The notes under the pieces were generated by a model. That model was not told the origin of the DNA. It did no database searches and was given only the letters and a program-made list of their open reading frames with translations. Shown here in pieces: positions 1 to 6,041 of a DNA stretch of 13,905 nucleotides. Origin of the DNA: JANWHZ01 sp041487535. Lineage in GTDB: Bacteria; Patescibacteriota; Saccharimonadia; Saccharimonadales; UBA4665. Both the position numbers and the translations under genes were made by a program. Position 1 is the first letter of the stretch; every line of letters starts with the position of its first letter. The stretch spans positions 1-13,905 of the forward strand of contig JBGPNM010000032.1 in assembly GCA_041487535.1 (NCBI GenBank), in the 5' to 3' direction.

Positions 1-31
1 CAGATAGAATAAAGCTACCAGTTCCATATAT

Positions 32-118
32 GAGCCTCTTTTTCTTGTTTGTTTTGTTCTTACAAACAAAGGATAACAGGGCTTACGCCCTGTTATCTAG
101 CAGACAGAAAGGAGGCTC
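32..118. promoter_or_regulatory. Nested inverted repeats; possible SD-sequestering leader (plus) or terminator (minus)
   Basis: Three nested dyads are visible. GAGCCTC (32-38) pairs with GAGGCTC (112-118) and would bury the SD AAAGGAGG (108-115). TTGTTTGT (45-52) pairs perfectly with ACAAACAA (62-69). GATAACAGGGC (72-82) pairs perfectly with 87-97 across a 4-nt loop. Read on the plus strand this is a closed multi-branch leader in front of the ORF at 121. Read on the minus strand the 11-bp hairpin has a GUAA (GNRA) tetraloop followed by a U-rich stretch, so it could also terminate the pilin-like gene whose stop is at 192. The sequence alone does not separate the two readings. Confidence 0.45.
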
Positions 119-120
119 TT

Positions 121-168
121 ATGTCGAACTGGGGTTACTTATGCTACGCCAACGTTGGACCGTTATAG
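121..168 (+). CDS. Possible 15-residue leader peptide
   Basis: A short ORF (MSNWGYLCYANVGPL) begins 5 nt after AGAAAGGAGG (106-115), a run of ten bases complementary to the usual 3' end of Gram-positive-type 16S rRNA. That is the strongest SD in the window. The ORF ends at TAG (166-168). No domain is recognisable at this length. The next gene lies on the opposite strand, so an attenuator role has no obvious target downstream. A CCAACGTTGG palindrome (149-158) lies within the ORF. It may be a real small protein, or the SD match may be fortuitous. Confidence 0.3.
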   Translation: MSNWGYLCYANVGPL

Positions 169-191
169 TTCTTAACTGAAGGGGAGCTTAC

Positions 192-851
192 TCAGTATTT
201 AAATGATTCGATTAAGAGCAATACATCTTTATAGTTTGGGTCAGATTTGGCTGATGATACACTCATAGTTTTATATGAACCATCGTTATTCGTATAGTTG
301 GCCATAATGTCTAGGGCACCTTGATATTTCGATAACGAAGCGGCTTTAGAGGGAAAGAAATCATAGTTATTAGAGGAACTCCTGGACAATTCAACTGCAC
401 CGACCGTACCATCAAATTGTGCCGGTTGACTCGCTGCCGCGGTATCCTCTGACAACAAATCCATATAACCTTTTTGCCCTATGAAGGTAAGCGGTACCGA
501 GCCAACAACCTCCGGAGGCGATTCACCAGACCCAAATGTTCCGTTTTCAATAGTAACGGTAAATCCATGATCCCCGGTCAAAGTAATATTGTCTGTCTTG
601 TCATACGTACCATCACTTTGGTCAGCGCTAATTTTCCATTTAGCGGGGTATTTGAAGGACGCTCCTTCGTATTTCAAATTGCCTGTAACCCAATCTTTAT
701 TGTTGGCCAAATTAAGATTGGCCGATGTATAAGAGTTATTCTCTATATGCTTTAATACAAAGAAGCCAGCGCCAATAATAACCAGGATACCAATTACTAA
801 TAGGACCCCAACGACCGCAAAACCATTATCTTGAGGATATAGTTTTCTCAT
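192..851 (-). CDS. Pilin-like membrane-anchored surface protein
   Basis: This 219-residue protein starts with a short basic stretch and then a type IV pilin/pseudopilin-like hydrophobic segment, NGFAVVGVLLVIGILVIIGAGF at about 9-30 (an RKLYPQDNGF-type N-terminus). It is probably held in the membrane with the rest outside. The remainder (about 35-219) looks like one compact beta-rich domain with the motif FKYPAKWKI (66-74) and the ending DVLLLIESFKY. That pattern is common in small PsbP/Mog1-like extracellular domains; the assignment is an inference. The reading frame is open upstream through the tRNA, but the ATG at 851 is the credible start because TATTAT lies 6 nt before it and the longer frame would overlap tRNA-Glu. 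The gene is clearly more AT-rich than its neighbours, which may reflect fast surface-protein evolution or transfer. Ligand and function are unknown. Confidence 0.75.
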   Translation of the reverse strand: MRKLYPQDNGFAVVGVLLVIGILVIIGAGFFVLKHIENNSYTSANLNLANNKDWVTGNLKYEGASFKYPAKWKISADQSDGTYDKTDNITLTGDHGFTVTIENGTFGSGESPPEVVGSVPLTFIGQKGYMDLLSEDTAAASQPAQFDGTVGAVELSRSSSNNYDFFPSKAASLSKYQGALDIMANYTNNDGSYKTMSVSSAKSDPNYKDVLLLIESFKY

Positions 852-857
852 AGCTAA

Positions 858-863
858 ATAATA
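858..863 (-). promoter_or_regulatory. -10 box of the pilin-like gene
   Basis: TATTAT on the minus strand ends 6 nt before the ATG at 851, so transcription would start at or next to the start codon (leaderless mRNA). No good -35 element is seen. Read-through from tRNA-Glu just upstream is also possible. Confidence 0.5.
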
Positions 864-883
864 GCATATAACTATAAACAGAT

Positions 884-958
884 TGGTGACCTCACGGAGA
901 ATCGAACTCCGATTGTCAGGATGAAAACCTGATGTCCTAACCGTTAGACGATGAGGCC
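884..958 (-). tRNA. tRNA-Glu (anticodon UUC)
   Basis: The minus strand folds as a complete tRNA. The 7-bp acceptor stem GGCCTCA/TGAGGTC includes one G-U pair. The D arm has CGTCTAACGGTTAGGAC, and the anticodon stem TCAGG/CCTGA closes the loop TTTTCAT with anticodon TTC at 925-923. The T arm has CGGAGTTCGATTCTCCG. The discriminator base is A, and CCA is genomically encoded (886-884). It reads GAA and GAG codons. It is transcribed in the same direction as the pilin-like gene that starts 33 nt downstream. Confidence 0.97.
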
Positions 959-959
959 G

Positions 960-1066
960 CGGTGAAATGAGACAAACCCTCTGGGTTTTTCTCATCGCTC
1001 GTCGGCAAAGCCGAGTTTCGCAAGCGAAACCAAGCTCGCTGCTCTTTTCCCGAGCATGCCAAACTG
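960..1066. promoter_or_regulatory. Hairpin-rich spacer upstream of tRNA-Glu
   Basis: Dense dyads fill this spacer. 967-972 and 974-979 pair with 990-995 and 983-988 around a TCT loop with a single C.T mismatch. TCGGC (1002-1006) pairs with GCCGA (1010-1014). GTTTCG (1015-1020) pairs with CGAAAC (1025-1030). GCTCG (997-1001) can pair with CGAGC (1051-1055) to enclose the two inner hairpins. The spacer lies between the divergent tRNA and exporter genes. It could be the 5' leader of the tRNA transcript, or a small repeat element that recurs next to other genes. No coding function is supported. Confidence 0.45.
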
Positions 1067-1142
1067 CCGGGACTAGACTGAGATATCCTACCATAACAGA
1101 GAGAGAAAAGAAACCGGGGCGCCCAAACCGAAAGCAGTGCCG

Positions 1143-1153
1143 TATGGTAAACT
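1143..1153 (+). promoter_or_regulatory. Candidate -10 region of the exporter gene
   Basis: TATGGT (1143-1148) and TAAACT (1148-1153) are both acceptable -10 hexamers lying 12 and 7 nt before ATG 1161. The second would give a leaderless mRNA, as seen for other genes here. Only a short AAGG precedes the ATG as a possible SD. Confidence 0.35.
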
Positions 1154-1160
1154 AAGGCGT

Positions 1161-2498
1161 ATGAATAAGCGGCTGCCGGTACTACTCGCAGCAATTGTGG
1201 CCAGCGGGGTAGTCTTTCTGGATAGTTCGGTCGTAACGCTTGCGCTCCCAAAGATTGCCCTGGACCTGCACGCCGGCTTTGCAGGTATGCAATGGGTTGT
1301 CGACGGCTACTTATTGTCGCTGTCAGCTTTAATACTGATCGGCGGCAGTCTGGGAGATATCATCGGGCACAAAAAAGTGTTCCTGATAGGGGCGGCCGCC
1401 TTCGGCGTAAGCTCGTTGCTGTGCGGCATCGCCCCGAGTCTCTCGTTCTTGATCGCTGCCCGTATTTTGCAAGGGGCGGCCGGCGCGCTGCTGGTCCCGC
1501 AGTCTCTGGCGCTCATCAATACAAACTTTCCCAAGGAAGAACGCGGCAAAGCCATCGGCACGTGGGCGGGTTGGTCCGGTATTTCGACTGCAATCGCGCC
1601 GCTTGTTGGCGGCTATCTGCTGGATACTGCCAGCTGGCGCTGGATTTTCTTTATAAACTTGCCGCTTTTGGCAGTCTGCCTGTGGCTTGGCATCGTCGGC
1701 ATCCGTGAGGTCCGGCCGCGACAGACCCGTCGTATCGACGTTGGCGGAGCACTGCTTGCCATTACCGCGCTGGGCAGCCTGACATACGGTCTAATCGAAG
1801 GTTCCGCGCGCTCTTGGCCGCCGTTAGCAATCACCGCGCTCATCGCCGGAAGTATTCTGGGCATCACCTTTGTATGGTACGAGTACCGACAACGCGATCC
1901 GATGGTTCAGCTCGGCTTGTTCCGTACCCGCAACTTTACCGGCACAAATATCATGACATTCGGCATGTACGGTGCCCTGGGCGGCGTGTTTTTGGTGCTC
2001 GTTGTCTATCTTCAGACTACGCTTCACTACTCCAGCATCAAAGCGGGCTTGAGCATCCTGCCGATAACCATATTGCTGCTGGCATTCTCACGCCGGGCAG
2101 GAGCATTATCCAGCAAATTCGGGCCGCGGCTGCTGCTGACCGCCGGACCGTTGATTGCCGCCCTGGGGATTATCACCTGGGTCCGCCTAGCACCCGGCGT
2201 CAGCTATATCACCGGGGTGTTGCCGGGTGTACTGTTGTTTGGTGCTGGCCTGACACTGCTGGTTGCGCCGCTGACCACGACAGTGCTTGGCTCGGTCAAA
2301 GAAACCGACTCCGGCATCGCTTCGGGCATCAACAACGCCGTATCGCGGCTGGGCGGCCTTTTCGTGGTTGCGCTTCTTGGATTGTTCGGCGCAGCCCAGG
2401 TCTTTCGGTTCGGCATTATTTTGTGTGCAGCACTGGCTGCGGCCGCCGGTATAATCTCGTACGTAGTTATCCGTGATCCAAGCCCTGCCAAATCCTAG
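1161..2498 (+). CDS. MFS drug exporter, DHA2 (EmrB/QacA) type
   Basis: A 445-residue integral membrane protein that should export toxic compounds by proton antiport. It has the family signatures in order: LDSSVVTLALP near the N-terminus (motif D1 type), the loop 2-3 motif A as GGSLGDIIGHKKVF, motif B-like ARILQGAAGALLVPQ, and motif C as GTWAGWSGISTAIAPLVGG, which marks antiporters. Hydrophobic segments run from end to end, and the length fits 12-14 helices. A GTG at 1137 would add eight residues. ATG 1161 is preferred because the candidate -10 boxes lie between the two. The gene is monocistronic as far as can be seen. It is divergent from tRNA-Glu, and the next gene starts 73 nt later with its own SD. 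The substrate cannot be told from sequence. The family call is firm. Confidence 0.92.
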   Translation: MNKRLPVLLAAIVASGVVFLDSSVVTLALPKIALDLHAGFAGMQWVVDGYLLSLSALILIGGSLGDIIGHKKVFLIGAAAFGVSSLLCGIAPSLSFLIAARILQGAAGALLVPQSLALINTNFPKEERGKAIGTWAGWSGISTAIAPLVGGYLLDTASWRWIFFINLPLLAVCLWLGIVGIREVRPRQTRRIDVGGALLAITALGSLTYGLIEGSARSWPPLAITALIAGSILGITFVWYEYRQRDPMVQLGLFRTRNFTGTNIMTFGMYGALGGVFLVLVVYLQTTLHYSSIKAGLSILPITILLLAFSRRAGALSSKFGPRLLLTAGPLIAALGIITWVRLAPGVSYITGVLPGVLLFGAGLTLLVAPLTTTVLGSVKETDSGIASGINNAVSRLGGLFVVALLGLFGAAQVFRFGIILCAALAAAAGIISYVVIRDPSPAKS

Positions 2499-2571
2499 GA
2501 CGGACTCGCACGGCCTTGCTTTTCCCGCCGCCAAGCCTTACGATCTAATATAAGGATAAGAGGAAACGGGC

Positions 2572-3132
2572 ATGCGAACTATTAGACTAAAGATCGGCGC
2601 CATTGCGAGTGCTCTGGTGCTATTGCTTGCCGGCAACGCGTCAGCAGTAGCGCTGGACAACCATAGTATTATCGGTCTAGCGGCAGAGCCAGCGACAACA
2701 ACCCTTGTACCGGACGCCGTCAGGCTTCGCGCATGCCGTGCGCGCGAGGACGTCATCACCGGCATCATGGCTCAGGCAGCGAACAACGGGCAGCGGCGGC
2801 TGGACCTTTTTAGCACAATCGCCGAAAGGGTCGAGACCTTTTACCAAAGCAAAGGCAGAACGCTGAACGGCTACGACAAGCTTGTCGCTGATGTAAAGGC
2901 CAAACAGGCGGCGGCTCAATCGGCAGTTAACGCGCTCAAAAGCGACAGCTCGAAGTTCTACTGCGCGTCCGCCCGGGACGACATCAATACATTCAAAGAT
3001 GCGCTGAAAGTGGAAATTTCTGCCCAGCAAGCCTACCGCTTATCAGTTAGGGACCTCATCGTCGGTGTAAAATCCGTCGTTGGGGCGAATAACTCGGCAG
3101 CAAACACCGCAAACAAGGGAGGAAATCAATAA
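2572..3132 (+). CDS. Exported protein of unknown function
   Basis: This 186-residue protein has a clear Sec signal peptide: basic MRTIRLK, a hydrophobic core (about 8-20), and likely cleavage after NASA near residue 25. The mature part is mostly helical and rich in Ala, Lys and Asp, with heptad-like stretches at 62-125 and 136-172 that suggest a helical bundle or coiled coil. It contains two cysteines (C55, C131) that could form a disulfide, and a low-complexity Asn/Ala/Gly tail. An SD AAGAGG ends 8 nt before ATG 2572, and TAATAT near 2546 may be the -10 box. The stop codon shares one base with the ATG of the next gene (TAATG), so the two are translationally coupled. I do not recognise a family. 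Confidence 0.8.
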   Translation: MRTIRLKIGAIASALVLLLAGNASAVALDNHSIIGLAAEPATTTLVPDAVRLRACRAREDVITGIMAQAANNGQRRLDLFSTIAERVETFYQSKGRTLNGYDKLVADVKAKQAAAQSAVNALKSDSSKFYCASARDDINTFKDALKVEISAQQAYRLSVRDLIVGVKSVVGANNSAANTANKGGNQ

Positions 3133-3437
3133 TGCGTAACCGCAACTCATCGGCTGGTTTTACGGCGCCACTGCTCGCCTTCGTCTTGGCCGTGGTGTTC
3201 ATCGCCGGCACAACCGCGTGGTTCGTTTACCGGCAGCGGCATAGTACCCCTAAGCACGCGGCCCTTAGCGTTAGTAATCTGCCTAGCCTGCCATCCACCA
3301 ACAGCAGTCTTTGGTCCGCCCCTCAGATTCATTCAGCATCCGATCTGGACACCGCGCTCCAAACGATCGACAACAACGACCCCGCGAGCGATAATGCCGA
3401 CCTTGTACAGCTAGGCAGCCAGGCAAGCGCGTTGTAA
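3132..3437 (+). CDS. Small membrane-anchored protein with pilin-like N-terminus
   Basis: A 101-residue protein with one N-terminal hydrophobic segment (about 9-32, starting GFTAPLLAFVLAVVF) after a short basic head, then a Ser/Asn/Pro-rich low-complexity exterior. The RNSSAGF start resembles a prepilin cleavage region, but the usual Glu at +5 is absent (Pro or Leu is there), so it may simply be a membrane anchor. Its ATG overlaps the preceding stop by one base and has an SD, GGGAGG (3119-3124), inside the upstream gene, so it is co-translated with that exported protein and probably works with it. It ends 6 nt before the convergent stop of the next gene. No known family is recognised. Confidence 0.75.
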   Translation: MRNRNSSAGFTAPLLAFVLAVVFIAGTTAWFVYRQRHSTPKHAALSVSNLPSLPSTNSSLWSAPQIHSASDLDTALQTIDNNDPASDNADLVQLGSQASAL

Positions 3438-3443
3438 CTCGGG

Positions 3444-4661
3444 TTATAGACACTGGGTATTCGCAAGGGCCGAGCGGCCGACACGCTGTTGCTCAAGATA
3501 CTTTTGAGCCGCAACCGCCCAAAGCTGATATCTGTTGCCATCAGGGTCGGATGCCATTACTCCGTTTTCGTACCTAATGCCAAAGAGCTCCTGGCCGGTA
3601 CCAATATGAGGTTCGACCAAGGCGGCAACGGTAGCAACTGCACCGAGCCCAAATTTAACGGCACCATAGTGGATATACGCTTGTTCGTGCGACCACACCT
3701 TTGCCCCATGGTAAGGATCGGCAAGACGGGCTGAGTCTGCCTCCGGCATACACATGTAGCCGAACGGCGTTTTTAACGTTTCGGCGCGTTTGGTTATGTC
3801 GTCAAGCGGCAACAAGGGCTTGTACTCAACTGGGATAAACGCCAGCGAGTGCAGCTCGTCGGAAGAGATTTGGGACAGTTGAGTTGCGGCATCCTCGTAG
3901 ACCACAAAACCATCTCGCTGTATGGATTTACGAATACCGGCCTCGAACATTGCATCAGCCTGACTGACCAGCCCGGAACGTTCTAACAATTCGCCGGCGG
4001 CACGCAGGCCTGCTGCGTTGACAAATTGCGCCTGAGTATACATTACAGGATACGCGGGCTCTTTGCGGCCGCACGGCAGCATAGAATCCTTCCAATAGGT
4101 TACATACAGCCCAAATGCCTCAACACCTTCGGGAGGCCGCTCCCAGAATAGGCCGTCCGGCCCTATATGGCGTGTAATGTAATCAGCACACCGCTCAATA
4201 TTCTCCCCCCAGCGATGCAGCGTATCGCCCACCGCTTGCGAGCCTAGGTGCTTACGCGCTTTTGCGCTAAGACAAAAAAGTGCGGTTGTATCGCATGCGT
4301 TATAGGTAGTAATCAAACTTCTGCCATTAACCGGCACGCCCGGCCATTCATGGTGAATCTTGCCCGGCTCTTCGCCGGTTCCTGGATCATAGACCGTACC
4401 TTGACGAGCAGCGCTCGCCTTAGACTGTTCATCGATCATATCAGCGCTCGAGGCTATGATTCCCGCCAAAAAAACGTCACGCGAAAAATTATTTGGATAC
4501 CCGGGCATGCCGGCCGCACGCGTTACAGTACCGTCGGGCGCCTCCCGGCGATATGGTTCAAACGGATCTACTGGCTCTGCCAGCTTAGCGTCAGCAATAC
4601 GATGCGTCTCTGACGGTGGATAAACTACGGCTTCCCCAATGGAGGCCTCAGTTATAGACAT
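3444..4661 (-). CDS. Six-hairpin glycosidase, glycogen-debranching (amylo-1,6-glucosidase) type
   Basis: A 405-residue protein with no signal peptide, so probably cytoplasmic. The sequence matches an (alpha/alpha)6-barrel glycosidase of the glycogen-debranching/GH15-like superfamily. The segments are YPNNFSRDVFLAG (55-67), TYNACDTTALFCLSA (119-133), YVTYWKDS (186-193), VWSHEQAYIHYGA (322-334) and YQLWAVAAQKYL (378-389). The WKDS and VWxHxxA segments are typical of amylo-alpha-1,6-glucosidase domains. The protein should remove alpha-linked glucose from a glycogen-like or short oligosaccharide substrate. The exact linkage is not certain, and a trehalase-like activity is an alternative. TTG 4679 would add six residues; ATG 4661 is preferred. 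A TTGACA (minus strand, 4695-4690) lies upstream but has no convincing -10 partner. The glucose released could enter the oxidative pentose-phosphate genes in this window. Confidence 0.7.
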   Translation of the reverse strand: MSITEASIGEAVVYPPSETHRIADAKLAEPVDPFEPYRREAPDGTVTRAAGMPGYPNNFSRDVFLAGIIASSADMIDEQSKASAARQGTVYDPGTGEEPGKIHHEWPGVPVNGRSLITTYNACDTTALFCLSAKARKHLGSQAVGDTLHRWGENIERCADYITRHIGPDGLFWERPPEGVEAFGLYVTYWKDSMLPCGRKEPAYPVMYTQAQFVNAAGLRAAGELLERSGLVSQADAMFEAGIRKSIQRDGFVVYEDAATQLSQISSDELHSLAFIPVEYKPLLPLDDITKRAETLKTPFGYMCMPEADSARLADPYHGAKVWSHEQAYIHYGAVKFGLGAVATVAALVEPHIGTGQELFGIRYENGVMASDPDGNRYQLWAVAAQKYLEQQRVGRSALANTQCL

Positions 4662-4729
4662 ACACCAATTGAAACACAAATAATCGCAGTGTCAATCGCA
4701 CACTCTTAAGTTACTGCGAATAAAATACG

Positions 4730-4735
4730 TATACT
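4730..4735 (+). promoter_or_regulatory. Candidate -10 box for the RRM gene leader
   Basis: TATACT, with a weak TTAAGT 18 nt upstream (4706-4711) as a possible -35. Transcription would begin near 4742 and give a leader of about 230 nt before the RRM gene, much longer than other leaders in this window. Confidence 0.4.
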
Positions 4736-4776
4736 AGACCCCAAAGCGGATAACCGTAGCAAGGGGGATCAATTCT

Positions 4777-4821
4777 ATGGAATTATCCTTTACATTAACT
4801 GTTATTCATGCTATTAATTAA
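4777..4821 (+). CDS. Possible 14-residue leader peptide in the RRM mRNA
   Basis: A short ORF (MELSFTLTVIHAIN, stop TAA) has a good SD, AAGGGGG (4761-4767), 9 nt before its ATG. It lies within the presumed leader of the RRM gene, upstream of inverted repeats that could respond to its translation. Its leucine, threonine and isoleucine content is not a clear amino-acid sensing run. It may be a real uORF or a chance ORF. Confidence 0.3.
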   Translation: MELSFTLTVIHAIN

Positions 4822-4827
4822 ACCGTA

Positions 4828-4901
4828 CTAGAAGTGCTGCAACTGATCGTCCTGGTCATGTAAACGTTCTAGGCAGATATAAGTTCGGATGAGGATGCAG
4901 C
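4828..4901 (+). promoter_or_regulatory. Crossing inverted repeats in the RRM leader
   Basis: CTAGAA (4828-4833) complements TTCTAG (4867-4872), and GCTGCA (4836-4841) complements TGCAGC (4896-4901). The two pairings interleave, so they would form either a pseudoknot or two alternative folds. Each is only 6 bp, and chance is not excluded. Confidence 0.25.
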
Positions 4902-4922
4902 TAAGTGACGGCCTAACGGCCA

Positions 4923-4964
4923 ACTTACCTCGAAGAAGTAATAACAATCATAAAAGAGGTAAGT
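4923..4964 (+). promoter_or_regulatory. SD-sequestering hairpin before the RRM gene
   Basis: ACTTACCTC (4923-4931) is the exact reverse complement of GAGGTAAGT (4956-4964), with a 24-nt A-rich loop between them. The 3' arm contains the only SD-like bases (AGAGG, 4955-4959) for the ATG at 4971, so the folded form should hide the ribosome-binding site. A further small GGCC/GGCC dyad lies at 4910-4921. This layout fits a temperature-responsive or autoregulated translation switch. RRM proteins of this small glycine-rich class are often cold-induced in bacteria such as cyanobacteria; applying that here is an inference. Confidence 0.6.
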
Positions 4965-4970
4965 GCACCA

Positions 4971-5279
4971 ATGGCAAACAAACTTTTTGTCGGCTCACTC
5001 GCGTTCGGCGCGACTGACGATGACCTGGCGGACTTTTTCGCCAGCGCTGGTACAGTAGTATCAGCTAAAGTCGTTATGGACCGCGACACTAACCGCAGCA
5101 AAGGCTTCGGTTTTGTAGAGATGAGCAACGACGATGAAGCCAGGGCAGCGATTACGCAGCTTGACGGCAAGGACCTCAAGGGCCGCCCCGTCAACGTGAG
5201 CGAAGCTCGCCCGCGCGAAGACCGTCCCCGCCGTGACTTCGGTGGTGGTGGCGGTGGCGGCAACCGCCGCAGCTACTAA
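4971..5279 (+). CDS. RRM-domain RNA-binding protein, glycine-rich tail
   Basis: A 102-residue single RNA recognition motif protein. The RNP2 motif is LFVGSL (5-10) and the RNP1 motif is KGFGFVEM (44-51), with aromatic residues in both for base stacking on single-stranded RNA. The RRM occupies about 3-80. The tail has Arg-rich PREDRPRRDF followed by seven consecutive glycines and NRRSY, as in small cold-responsive glycine-rich RNA-binding proteins. The length and architecture are complete. It probably acts as a general RNA chaperone in the cytoplasm. It has a long structured leader with a masked SD upstream and a strong terminator 20 nt downstream, so it is a single-gene unit. The GGT/GGC run coding for the glycines (about 5238-5262) is prone to length change. 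Confidence 0.95.
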   Translation: MANKLFVGSLAFGATDDDLADFFASAGTVVSAKVVMDRDTNRSKGFGFVEMSNDDEARAAITQLDGKDLKGRPVNVSEARPREDRPRRDFGGGGGGGNRRSY

Positions 5280-5296
5280 ATAGCTGACTGGCCGCT

Positions 5297-5330
5297 AAAA
5301 CACTCCCTTCTAACCAGGGGAGTGTTTTTT
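5297..5330 (+). terminator. Intrinsic terminator after the RRM gene
   Basis: AAAACACTCCC (5297-5307) pairs with GGGAGTGTTTT (5318-5328) across a 10-nt loop. The 3' arm runs into a six-T tract (5325-5330). It is the clearest terminator in the window, and it separates the RRM unit from pgl. Confidence 0.9.
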
Positions 5331-5342
5331 ATTCTAAACTTG

Positions 5343-5348
5343 TATAGT
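5343..5348 (+). promoter_or_regulatory. -10 box of pgl
   Basis: TATAGT lies 6 nt before ATG 5355, so the transcript should be leaderless or nearly so. The AGGGGG between them would otherwise be far too close to the ATG to work as an SD. Confidence 0.5.
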
Positions 5349-5354
5349 AGGGGG

Positions 5355-6041
5355 ATGGTGCATTTTATCCGGTCAGATGCGTCGTCAGGCACACGGAAGC
5401 TCAGCGCAACGCTGGCAGCAGCGCTATCAGCAGGCAAGCGCGTACTCTGGCTGATATCGGGCGGGTCCAACATTCCGATTACTGTCGAAGCCATGCGGCA
5501 GATCCCCAGCGAGCTGACGTCACGGCTCAGTATCACGCCAATAGATGAACGCTACGGCCCGGCGGGACATGCCGATTCGAATGTTCGGCAGCTGCAGGAC
5601 GCCGGCTTTAACCCGAAACAGGCCAGATTCATACCCATCCTTGACGGCAACACGCTAGAAGCTACCACCAACGCATATGCTCGGCGCATGGAGGAGCTGT
5701 TTGCTAAGAATGAAATCGTTGTCGGCCAGTTTGGCATTGGCGCTGACGGCCACACGGCCGGGATCCTGCCGCATTCGCCAGCCGCCGAAGAAGAACATAT
5801 GCTGGCAACCAGCTACCAAGGCCCGGATTTTACCCGCATCACGTTGACATTTCCGGCGCTGCGCCGTATCACCACTGCATACGCCTTTGCTTACGGTCCA
5901 GGCAAGCGTGCGGCCATGCAGCGATTACGTCAAGGCGCGGCATCATACCTTATACAGCCAGCACAGATCCTCCGTGCCATTCCAGAAACATACGTATTCA
6001 CCGACATTACAGAACAGACCGTCGCAGACAGAATCAGTTAG
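5355..6041 (+). CDS. pgl: 6-phosphogluconolactonase (DevB/NagB-like)
   Basis: This enzyme hydrolyses 6-phosphoglucono-lactone to 6-phosphogluconate, the second step of the oxidative pentose-phosphate pathway, in the cytoplasm. The 228-residue length is usual for the family. Visible signatures are the phosphate-binding SGGSNI (35-40), the conserved PIDERYGP (62-69), GIGADGHTAGILPHSP (127-142) holding the catalytic acid/histidine region, and LTFPALRRITTAYAFAYG (164-181). A glucosamine-6-phosphate deaminase is the main alternative, but the DERY and DGHTAG pattern and the presence of zwf and gnd in the same window favour the lactonase. The frame is open from a TTG at 5322, but that start would lie inside the terminator, so ATG 5355 is used. 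Its 3' end overlaps the convergent gene by 8 bp. Confidence 0.87.
   Translation: MVHFIRSDASSGTRKLSATLAAALSAGKRVLWLISGGSNIPITVEAMRQIPSELTSRLSITPIDERYGPAGHADSNVRQLQDAGFNPKQARFIPILDGNTLEATTNAYARRMEELFAKNEIVVGQFGIGADGHTAGILPHSPAAEEEHMLATSYQGPDFTRITLTFPALRRITTAYAFAYGPGKRAAMQRLRQGAASYLIQPAQILRAIPETYVFTDITEQTVADRIS

Noticed and set aside
967..995. Hairpin as an intrinsic terminator of a plus-strand transcript
   Set aside because: The T run is inside the stem's 3' arm and the bases after it are GC-rich; no gene ends just upstream on the plus strand.
852..1094. N-terminal extension of the pilin-like gene to a start at 1094
   Set aside because: It would run through the whole tRNA-Glu gene and the hairpin spacer, and a -10 box sits just before the internal ATG at 851.
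1292..2476. Long Arg/His-rich frames overlapping the exporter gene
   Set aside because: Composition is typical of out-of-frame GC-rich DNA, while the exporter frame has all family motifs.
5322..5354. Upstream TTG start for pgl
   Set aside because: It would place coding sequence on the terminator stem and across the -10 box.
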